Part shown: piece by piece, positions 34,763 to 41,935 of the stretch
Numbering within the stretch: the stretch's first letter is position 1
Layout: each line of letters begins with the position of its first letter
DNA from: Acidobacteriota bacterium
Lineage (GTDB): Bacteria > Acidobacteriota > Terriglobia > Acidiferrales > UBA7541
Length of the DNA stretch: 64,000 nt
Assembly (NCBI GenBank): GCA_003224085.1
Contig: QHYK01000042.1
Span: forward strand, 1-64,000
Reading direction: 5' to 3'
Translations under genes and position numbers: made by a program
The notes under the pieces: model-generated
Told to the model about the DNA's origin: nothing
Seen by the model: the letters and a program-made list of their open reading frames with translations, nothing else
The model's database searches: none

Positions 34763-35440
34763 ATGCGCACGTTGGTTATTATGGCGAAAGCCCCAAAGCC
34801 GGGCATGGTCAAGACCCGCCTCACGGAGAACCTTCCTTCTCCCGCGGTGACAGCCCTTTATCTCTGCCTGCTAGAGGACACCCTCGCTTTGGCAAAGTCA
34901 TTGACGAGCGTGGAAGTCGCGGTGATGTGCCCTGAGCCGGATCATGACGAATTGGCGCGCCTGTTAGGCAATAGCGCGCCGGTCGTGGCGCAAAAAGGCG
35001 AAGGTCTCGCCGCGGGACTCACCTCGGTTTTTCGACACTTTGCTGCCGCCGGGCAGCGGCACGTCATCGCCTTCAATAGCGACAGTCCACACCTTGCGCC
35101 GTCTGTTCTGAACAGCGCGTTCCAAATACTCGCCACGCACGACGTAGTAGTCGGGCCAACCTACGATGGAGGCTACTATCTGGTTGGCGCCAAGGCCGCT
35201 CACGCGTCGCTCTTCGAAGGCGCTAGTATGGGAACAAGGAGCGCGCTTGACAGATTGCTGACGCGCATTAAGGTCCTTGAACTTACAGCGGGCTGCACCG
35301 AACCCATCTACGACATCGACGTCGCGAACGATTTGATTCTGCTGGCCCAAGAGCTGCGGCTCGCTCCAGCGAAGGCGCCAAGAACGGCAGCCTGGTTCGG
35401 CCAATGGCAGCAAGAAGTCGCGCAACTTGGTCATTGCTAG
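34763..35440 (+). CDS. DUF2064 / TIGR04282-type nucleotidyl- or glycosyltransferase
   Basis: 225 residues from the ATG at 34763; relatives begin like MRTLVIMAKAPKPGMVKTRL, so I prefer it to the in-frame ATG at 34721. The GT-A-like fold shows IAFNSDSPHLAP and VVVGPTYDGGYYLVGAK, both typical of the family, plus IYDIDVANDLILL near the end. In other genomes members lie beside a radical SAM enzyme and a family 2 glycosyltransferase, and databases call them arsenosugar- or 'rSAM/selenodomain'-associated. Here both partners are also nearby. The substrate is unknown. Confidence 0.83.
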   Translation: MRTLVIMAKAPKPGMVKTRLTENLPSPAVTALYLCLLEDTLALAKSLTSVEVAVMCPEPDHDELARLLGNSAPVVAQKGEGLAAGLTSVFRHFAAAGQRHVIAFNSDSPHLAPSVLNSAFQILATHDVVVGPTYDGGYYLVGAKAAHASLFEGASMGTRSALDRLLTRIKVLELTAGCTEPIYDIDVANDLILLAQELRLAPAKAPRTAAWFGQWQQEVAQLGHC

Positions 35441-35449
35441 GGAAGGCCT

Positions 35450-36748
35450 GTGAAACTCACACCCTCGCACAGGCTCTACGGACTTGGCGCCATCTTGCTC
35501 GTGTCGCTGACGATCTGCTCGCGCAACTTCAGCCGCACGGGTGAACCGTCATTCATTATTCCCCTTGCCGTTGCTGGCGTCGCGTATCTCCTGGCCATCC
35601 GCGATCTCCGGTTCACGCCAACATTTCCGAAGCGCGTCATCGTCTTCGGTCTCGCCCTGTCTGCTCTGTGGCATCTTCAATTCCTGCGCATGCCACCGGG
35701 TCTAGATGACGACGTTCATCGATATCTTTGGGACGGCCGCGTGCAGCGCCTCGGCTATAACCCTTATATTCTGGTTCCGAGCGATCCGGCCCTCGCCAGC
35801 TTGCACACATCGGAGACGCGGACGCTGAATAATCCGGAGGTACCGAGCCCCTATCCGCCGGCGGCACAGCTATTCTTTCGCGCCGTAACCGCGATTCACG
35901 AGTCTATATCTGCGCTAAAGGTAGCCTTTGTAATTTGCCATTTCGGGATTGTGTTTGTGTTGCTCGATCTCTTGCGGTGCACCGGGCAGGGAGAGCACTG
36001 GGTTCTGGCTTATGCCTGGCACCCACTGCTGGCGACCGAAGTGGCGGGCAGCGGTCACGTCGATATTGTCGGCGTGCTCTTGCTGCTGGTGTCCGCGTCA
36101 GCGCTTGTGAGGCGCTGGCGTGCCGTTGCGGCCGTATCCTTTGTGCTGGCCGCTGCCGTGAAATTGCTCCCCATCGTAGTGCTGCCACTCTACTGGAAGC
36201 GGGTTCGCCTGCGCGACGGTGTGCCGGCCGCAGTTGTCCTCGGACTTCTCTATGTACCGTTTCTCAACCACGGCCGCATTCCCTTCGGTTCGCTCGCCAG
36301 CTACGTGCAGCGGTTCCGCTTTAATGATCCCGTTTTTGCAACGCTGGAGCGAGTGGCGGCTCCCCAGGTTGTGGTTGGGCTTGCAGTGCTTGTCGGCTTG
36401 CTTACCGCGATGTGGATGAGAAGAAAGTCCGCCGAAGGGTCTTCGGACAGTTTTGCCTGGCCAATGACAGCATCGCTTTTATGTGCACCGGTTGTTTATC
36501 CATGGTACATGCTGTGGCTGCTGCCCTTCCTTCGGTCGGCCTCAACGTTGCCGGTCACGATCTGGACATTAAGCATTATTCCCACCTATTATGTCTGGCA
36601 TCTGCGCACGCTTGGACGGCCGTGGTTGGTTCCTGACTGGATTATGGTGCTGGAATACGGGTCGGTGGCAGTAGCTGCTGCGATTATCGCTTTTCTTCGG
36701 TTCGGCCGATCAGCCACCCTCCCGTGCTCAGCGGGCCGGGTAAAGTAA
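35450..36748 (+). CDS. Polytopic membrane glycosyltransferase (GT87/DUF2029-like)
   Basis: 432 residues from a GTG 9 nt after the previous stop. It has about ten membrane helices. After the second helix comes MPPGLDDDVHRYLWDGRVQR, a conserved acidic loop in which Asp residues probably act as catalytic base, as in C-type glycosyltransferases that use polyprenyl-phosphate sugars. AGSGHVDIVGVLLLL and AAVKLLPIVVLPLYWKR are other family marks. It likely moves a sugar from the lipid carrier made by the family 2 enzyme upstream to an acceptor on the periplasmic side. Confidence 0.83.
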   Translation: MKLTPSHRLYGLGAILLVSLTICSRNFSRTGEPSFIIPLAVAGVAYLLAIRDLRFTPTFPKRVIVFGLALSALWHLQFLRMPPGLDDDVHRYLWDGRVQRLGYNPYILVPSDPALASLHTSETRTLNNPEVPSPYPPAAQLFFRAVTAIHESISALKVAFVICHFGIVFVLLDLLRCTGQGEHWVLAYAWHPLLATEVAGSGHVDIVGVLLLLVSASALVRRWRAVAAVSFVLAAAVKLLPIVVLPLYWKRVRLRDGVPAAVVLGLLYVPFLNHGRIPFGSLASYVQRFRFNDPVFATLERVAAPQVVVGLAVLVGLLTAMWMRRKSAEGSSDSFAWPMTASLLCAPVVYPWYMLWLLPFLRSASTLPVTIWTLSIIPTYYVWHLRTLGRPWLVPDWIMVLEYGSVAVAAAIIAFLRFGRSATLPCSAGRVK

Positions 36749-36838
36749 AGCCAACCGCACCAGTCGCGATTTTTTGTATCCACGGGCGTTTGTGCGTCAT
36801 CCAACACGCATTCATTTCTTCACCGAGGAGGACCATCC

Positions 36839-37579
36839 ATGAAACAGCCAGGCCGGTCGACGACGATCCTATTCCTAATTTTTGTGTTGCTGATCCTTGC
36901 TGCAACTTCCCAGGCGCAGACGCGCCCACCCATTGTCGAACAGCTTGCCAAAGCCTATGGCCTGGATTCGTTTGGGCAAATTGATGCGATCCGCTATACC
37001 TTTAACATAGCTCTCCCCGCTTTGAATCTGAATCTCTCCCGTTCCTGGGTTTGGGAACCCAAGACTGGCAAAGTCTCGTACGAGGGAAAAGATAAGGATG
37101 GCAAGCCGGTCAAGGCGACTTATGTCCGGTCTGAGATCAACAGCTCGCCTGCCAACGTGAAGGACGAAATTGAGCCGGCTTTCGTCAATGACAATTATTG
37201 GCTGGTCTTCCCTTTGCATGTTTACTGGGACACGAGCGCCGTTGTGACGGACAAGCCTATGCAAAAACTGCCGCTGGGGAAGGGTTCGGCGAAGCTGGTG
37301 TCGGTGAAATATCCTCCGGAGGTTGGCGGCTACACGCCGGGAGATACTTGGGATCTTTACGTCGGGTCCGATGGGCGAGTCAAGGAATTCATCTATCATC
37401 GGGGCGGACCCAAGAAGCCGAGCAACGTCACAACAACTTGGGCGGGCTACAAGAAAGTTGGTCCCCTTCTCATCTCAACCGACCATCGCGGGACGGCGGA
37501 CGGCAAGCCGTGCCGAATTTTCTTTTCGAATGTGTCCTTCAAACTCTCGGGGTCGGACACTTGGACGGACGCGCAATAG
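36839..37579 (+). CDS. Exported hypothetical protein
   Basis: 246 residues. A signal peptide (TTILFLIFVLLILAATSQAQ) is followed by a soluble beta-rich domain with SWVWEPKTGKVSYEGKDKDG, WLVFPLHVYWDTSA and GYKKVGPLLISTDHRG. No family is named with confidence; it resembles periplasmic outer-membrane-lipoprotein-sorting-like or plug domains in overall pattern. It follows the GT87 gene by 90 nt on the same strand and may end the operon. The radical SAM gene converges on it from the other side, with 52 nt between their stops. Confidence 0.65.
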   Translation: MKQPGRSTTILFLIFVLLILAATSQAQTRPPIVEQLAKAYGLDSFGQIDAIRYTFNIALPALNLNLSRSWVWEPKTGKVSYEGKDKDGKPVKATYVRSEINSSPANVKDEIEPAFVNDNYWLVFPLHVYWDTSAVVTDKPMQKLPLGKGSAKLVSVKYPPEVGGYTPGDTWDLYVGSDGRVKEFIYHRGGPKKPSNVTTTWAGYKKVGPLLISTDHRGTADGKPCRIFFSNVSFKLSGSDTWTDAQ

Positions 37580-37631
37580 GAAACGCGCGGCTCACCGCGT
37601 CCGGCTCTTTGCCTGCAATTGACGTCGATCT

Positions 37632-38699
37632 TCAGGACTCCGACTCTCGCGCAATAACGATCGTGGTGCAGGAGCTTCCGAGTTTGGGCAGATCGCGATT
37701 TGCGGCCATGCGGATCTCGAGCCGCGGGCGCTCCCGCCGAATGATCGGACAATAAAAATCCGGCTGCGACAACGCTCCTTGCAGGCGCCGTCGTCCGGCG
37801 CACCCTCCATGACACGCGTCGCGAAACTCGCAGGTCTGGCACGCTTCTGGAAGCGTGCGGGCCCGCTCAAACGGCGCAGAGTTCACAATCTCGGCCCCTG
37901 CCGAAACCAAGTGCGAGAGCGGCTCTCCGGAGCCGGGCCAATAAACGCAAGGCTGCGTTGTGGCGCGGGGCGTAACTCGCACCGTGCTGACGCCACATCC
38001 TCCTTCGAGTGGCGGCAGGCCGGCCATCGCCCGCACCAACGGCTCGCCGATGGCGATCACATCGGTCCTCTCAAAAAGTCGCCGAAAGCCTTGCCAGTAT
38101 TCTTCGTAGGTGAGTGCGTAGAGATCGGACCGCACTGCCTGATAGACGTTCACACGCAGGGGAGCGCCAAACCGTTTCGCAACTCGTGCGACATCCGCCA
38201 GCCGCAGGTAGTTTGACTTCATCATGACGGCGATAATCGTCACGGGCACGCCCAGGCGCACACAACGCGCGGCCTGTTGCTGAATCAGTTCCCAGTTCCC
38301 TTGGCCGCGTTGGGCATCCTGTTCCGCCTGGGTTGGATAATCGAGAGAGAACTCGATGTCGTGGAAAGCGCGCAAATCATCGTCTTTCAGAACGGCGACG
38401 CTGTGGCCGTTGGAGGTGATGGTGAGTTTCACCGGTCGCGTGCGCAGGTAAGCCAATATAGTCTTGTAGTGCGGATGCATTCCGTTCTCGCCCGTTCCCA
38501 GATTCACGGAGCGGACCGGAAGGCATTCCATCACCGACTTGACCTGTTCGAACGAGAGGCGGTCCGCGCGAGTGGGATCGCGGTAGCAGAAGGCGCACTT
38601 AAGGTTGCACTCGTTGGTCAGCCCGAGCCCGAGCGAAATGCCGGTACCCGGGCGGGGGGCGCTGCCTCTTCCCAGAATTGGTTTTGGTTGAGCGGACAC
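37632..38699 (-). CDS. Radical SAM / SPASM protein with Cys-Thr-Thr tail
   Basis: 355 residues from a GTG. The radical SAM motif is Cys31-x3-Cys35-x2-Cys38 (CNLKCAFCYRD) and binds a 4Fe-4S cluster that cleaves S-adenosylmethionine. The SPASM domain is complete: Cys235, Cys251, then Cys287-x2-Cys290-x5-Cys296-x3-Cys300 and Cys317, for two more clusters. SPASM enzymes mostly modify peptides or proteins. After the domain come 38 residues ending LGSSCTTIVIARESES, unusual for a catalytic end. No precursor peptide is certain nearby. The NLGTGENGMHPHY motif follows the barrel start. Confidence 0.88.
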   Translation of the reverse strand: MSAQPKPILGRGSAPRPGTGISLGLGLTNECNLKCAFCYRDPTRADRLSFEQVKSVMECLPVRSVNLGTGENGMHPHYKTILAYLRTRPVKLTITSNGHSVAVLKDDDLRAFHDIEFSLDYPTQAEQDAQRGQGNWELIQQQAARCVRLGVPVTIIAVMMKSNYLRLADVARVAKRFGAPLRVNVYQAVRSDLYALTYEEYWQGFRRLFERTDVIAIGEPLVRAMAGLPPLEGGCGVSTVRVTPRATTQPCVYWPGSGEPLSHLVSAGAEIVNSAPFERARTLPEACQTCEFRDACHGGCAGRRRLQGALSQPDFYCPIIRRERPRLEIRMAANRDLPKLGSSCTTIVIARESES

Positions 38700-39213
38700 G
38701 CGTGGAGTATACCACTGCGCAACTGTCGACCTTCTCCCGCGATGATCAAAGCGGGGTGCCGCACCGTTCGGGTGTTAGGGTGCGGGTTTTTCTTCATGGT
38801 TGAGTTCCCGAAAAGCACGCGCAATTGCTTCAAGCGCATGCACGGGTTGTTCAGTCGTTGCCGCGCTAAGCCGGAATAATAACCCTCGCGCGTGAGAATG
38901 GTCAGGTCTTCGCGCTTTGTGCGCACTTCAATCGAATGAGAGTTGCGCGAAATCTTAGCGGTGCCGCAAGCGTCACGACGCAGCGGAGCGGACCTGTTCC
39001 AAAGTCGGCTTGAGGAAAGCGTCGTGATCCACCGCGCCGGTCCTCTGCTTCGCGGCCCCGCTTGCGGTAACAAATCTCACGCCGCTCCCTCCGTTCCAGC
39101 ATGTGCTGGCCCTGAGGACGATGACTGTAAACTGTCGACTTTCTTGTTCCAGCGCCTTGGTGGACTGCGCCTGGATGATGTTGAGTGGACCGTTGAGTGG
39201 ACACGCGCGGCGG
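38700..39213 (-). pseudogene. Decayed VWFA-protein copy
   Basis: On the minus strand 38870-38945 encodes SIEVRTKREDLTILTREGYY and SGLAR, nearly the same as the C-terminus of the intact VWFA protein next to it. At 39148-39178 a second match (QAQSTKALE) corresponds to an internal part of that protein. DNA between them is shorter than in the intact gene and the frames do not join. An ATG at 38797 opens a 59-codon frame that runs into the radical SAM gene out of frame; I cannot support it as a gene. Confidence 0.7.
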
Positions 39214-40302
39214 CTACCGCGCTAACCCCGAGTAATACCCCTCGCGCGTAAGAATGGTCAGCCCCTGGCGCTTCACGCGCACTTCAATCGAATGATACTC
39301 CGCGCCGCGGTCCGTGCCCGTGGGTGTATATGCCAGGGTGTACTGGTTCCGCGCTTCTTCGGTCACGCGCGAGTACAGTTCTTCCATGTCCTGCCGCTTC
39401 AGGCCGTAGTACACGTCTCCGCCCGAATCCTTGGCATATTTGGCCAGCCGCTCAAACCTGCGGTTGAAGTACGCGCTCCCCACTCCCACGCCATACACCG
39501 CGATCTCGTAGCGCAGCAGGTCCCTGATCACCGTGTCGTACTTGTTCGCATTGACCTTGGGATTGTTCACCCCGTCCGAAATCAGCAAAATGATTTTCCG
39601 CCGCTTGCGCTCCGGGTCGCGGTCCTTGAGCAACTGCGCCGCGGAGTAAACCGCATCATCCAGCGCCTTGGTGGACTGCGCCTGGATGTGGAGCGTCGTT
39701 TCCGGGATTTTCGGCGCATCGCCCGTGGCCGAGTGGCCGTTAATGGTCGGCGTATCGTTCACCGAACCCGCCGGCCCCGCGTCTGGCTGTTCATCCAGCC
39801 GCGTGCGCTTCAATTCCGTCAGCAGCTTGTCCTGGTCGCTGATGAACCCGTGTCCCTCATGCACATCCTGGTCGAAGCGGCAGACAAGCGCTTCGTCGCT
39901 GGCGCTCAACCCCGCAACGATGGAATCGAGACTGTCCCCCACCTGGCGCGCGTTTTTCCGGTTCAGGTCGTTGTCGATCAGCAGGACCATCGAGAGAGGA
40001 ACTGCGTCCGCGCTGAAATAAACAATCTTTTGTTCGACGTTGTCTTCCAGGATGCGGAATTCGTCCTTGCGCAGGTCTGGGACGAGGCGGCCGGAACCGT
40101 CCTTCACCGTGACCGGAACGATCACCTGATTCACCTGCACGCGCAGTCCCGGCGACTGCTGAGGCGGTTGCGGCGCCGGCTTTTGCGCTTCGGCGGGCGG
40201 CGCTGAAGTTTGCTGCGGCGTGCGCGCGCCGAGCGGCGCCAGGGCCACGACGAGCAGGGCCACTCCAAGCAAAAGCGCGCATTGTCGCAGTCTTTTATTC
40301 AT
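39214..40302 (-). CDS. Exported VWFA-related protein, acidobacterial type
   Basis: 362 residues from the ATG at 40302. A signal peptide (LLLGVALLVVALAPLGA) and a Pro/Gln linker come first. The family N-terminus follows: VNQVIVPVTVKDGSGRLVPD and LRKDEFRILEDNVEQKIVYF. The VWFA domain has a modified metal site, VLLIDNDLNRKNARQ, where most members have DTSxS. The C-terminus is the family tail SIEVRVKRQGLTILTREGYY. These proteins lie in the periplasm or on the surface and probably bind proteins or metal. It is divergent from the next VWFA gene with 146 nt between. Confidence 0.88.
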   Translation of the reverse strand: MNKRLRQCALLLGVALLVVALAPLGARTPQQTSAPPAEAQKPAPQPPQQSPGLRVQVNQVIVPVTVKDGSGRLVPDLRKDEFRILEDNVEQKIVYFSADAVPLSMVLLIDNDLNRKNARQVGDSLDSIVAGLSASDEALVCRFDQDVHEGHGFISDQDKLLTELKRTRLDEQPDAGPAGSVNDTPTINGHSATGDAPKIPETTLHIQAQSTKALDDAVYSAAQLLKDRDPERKRRKIILLISDGVNNPKVNANKYDTVIRDLLRYEIAVYGVGVGSAYFNRRFERLAKYAKDSGGDVYYGLKRQDMEELYSRVTEEARNQYTLAYTPTGTDRGAEYHSIEVRVKRQGLTILTREGYYSGLAR

Positions 40303-40448
40303 CCCCTGTCCAAACTTCGTGGTGAATTTTCCCGCACAGTCAGTTTGATGCGCGCACATCCATTAAGGCTCTAGGTGGCATCCAATGGGAACGTGGCGAC
40401 GACCCGCGCGCGTTTAGCGGGGCAATTTTTATAGCAAGGAAAGTATAC

Positions 40449-41468
40449 ATGCGTTCGATAACCAAAGTTGTGACGCCTTGTTTCGCAGCGTGGGTTGCAT
40501 GCGCGCTGGCGGCTCCCGGATGGCCGCAGGACCCGGCCCAGCAGCCCAGCCAACCGTCCAGGCAGCAAAACGACCAGCAAGTTCCCACCATCAAAACCGA
40601 AGTTGGCCTGGTCAACGTTTTCGCCACCGTGCGCGACAAAAACAAACACATCATCCCCACGCTCAAAAAGGAAGACTTCCGGATTTTTGAAAACGATCAG
40701 GAGCAGAAGATTGCCTTTTTCACGGCCGAAAAAACGCTTCCGGTCACGCTTGGGCTGCTGATTGACACCAGCGGCAGCGAACAAAATCGCCTGCCCGCCG
40801 AGCAGGAAGCGGCCACGCGCTTCCTGAACCGCGTTCTGCGCAAGGGCGACGAAGCCATGGTGATTTCTTTCGACGTCGACGTGGACCTTCTCTCCGATTT
40901 CACCGAAGATCGCGCGCAACTCGACCGGGCCATTCGAAGCGCCCGCATCAACGCTCCGATGGTGTCCATGACCAACCCGGGTCCTTTGCCGCCGGAATCG
41001 CGCACTCGCGGTTTGCGCGGTACCGCTTTTTACGACGCGATTTGGGTTGCTTGCGGAGAAAAATTGGCCACCGAAGCCGGCCGCAAAGCGCTCGTAATCA
41101 TCACCGACGCCGACGACCAAGGCAGTAGAGTCCGAGTGGAAGAAGCCATCGAAGCCGCGCAGCGTTCCAACACCGTGGTGCACATTTTGCTGGTGCACGA
41201 TCCCGGCTACGGCTGGCGCCCCGACGTCGCGCACAAAATTGCCGACGCCACCGGCGGCCGGGTCATCGAAGTTTCTTCCGAGAAGCACCTCCAAGAGGCT
41301 TTTGATCAGATCTCCGAAGAACTTCGGTTTGAATATACGATTGGATATTATCCGACAAATTCTGTGCGCGACGGCACGTTCCGCAAGATCAAAGTGGAAA
41401 CCACGGACAAAGATTTGAAGGTGCTCGCCCGCAAAGGCTACTACACCCCTAAGGATGGGCCAGCTTAA
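40449..41468 (+). CDS. Exported VWFA-related protein, acidobacterial type
   Basis: 339 residues; AAGGAAAG lies 5 nt upstream of the ATG. A signal peptide and Gln/Pro linker precede VGLVNVFATVRDKNKHIIPT and LKKEDFRIFENDQEQKIAFF. The VWFA metal-ion site is intact here: GLLIDTSGSEQNRL, the D-x-S-x-S motif. IITDADDQGSRV is another conserved segment. The C-terminus (RKIKVETTDKDLKVLARKGY) matches the other family members in the window. Role unknown; metal-dependent protein binding is inferred. Confidence 0.9.
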   Translation: MRSITKVVTPCFAAWVACALAAPGWPQDPAQQPSQPSRQQNDQQVPTIKTEVGLVNVFATVRDKNKHIIPTLKKEDFRIFENDQEQKIAFFTAEKTLPVTLGLLIDTSGSEQNRLPAEQEAATRFLNRVLRKGDEAMVISFDVDVDLLSDFTEDRAQLDRAIRSARINAPMVSMTNPGPLPPESRTRGLRGTAFYDAIWVACGEKLATEAGRKALVIITDADDQGSRVRVEEAIEAAQRSNTVVHILLVHDPGYGWRPDVAHKIADATGGRVIEVSSEKHLQEAFDQISEELRFEYTIGYYPTNSVRDGTFRKIKVETTDKDLKVLARKGYYTPKDGPA

Positions 41469-41909
41469 TGCAGTTTCACAAAGGCCGCAAAGGAAATTAC
41501 GCGCCAAAGGACCAAAACTCATCCGGCGGTCAAGATTAGAGGGTTTCGAACTTCCTTCCACGTTAAGTTCCCCACGGCAAAGGAATCACTATGGACCTCG
41601 CGCGCCAGCGTGCGGCGCGCGGGACGGGTGTTAAGAAGCGAATTAAATCGGAGTGACTTCGCGGGCTTGAGAAGCGGCTTGCGCGAGATGATTTGGTTGC
41701 CGCCAGCCGTCAAAAAGGCCGGAAGAAATCCAATCGAACGCATTTGACCGCGATGGGGCGTGCGTTTACCATCGTCGTTCGACCTTGTTCAACGATTAGG
41801 ACTCATGTCCATTTTGTGTTAGGCGCGATGTGTATGGCGCTCTGTGCCGCCAGGGCGGCGCATGCGACGCTGCAGGATTCACGTACGCGTTCATCCTAGG
41901 AACATCCTT
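41469..41909 (+). other. Gene-free region before the kinase gene
   Basis: About 440 bases. No gene is supported. Short open frames on both strands have no ribosome site or domain. The 3' end leads into the tandem start-codon repeat. Confidence 0.45.
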
Positions 41910-41935
41910 TGAAATGCTGAACTGAAATGCTGAAC
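41910..41935 (+). repeat. 13-bp tandem repeat over the kinase start codon
   Basis: TGAAATGCTGAAC occurs twice without a gap. The first copy gives a three-codon frame ATG CTG AAC TGA; the second gives the real kinase start. The stop and next start are separated by one base. Confidence 0.85.

Noticed and set aside
37632-38699. Radical SAM gene as ArsS (arsenosugar synthesis)
   Set aside because: It has a full SPASM domain instead of the ArsS/DUF3641 C-terminus, so only the DUF2064 neighbour hints at that pathway.
40371-41561. Long minus-strand open frame opposite a VWFA gene
   Set aside because: The plus-strand protein has signal peptide, family motifs and ribosome site; the other has none.
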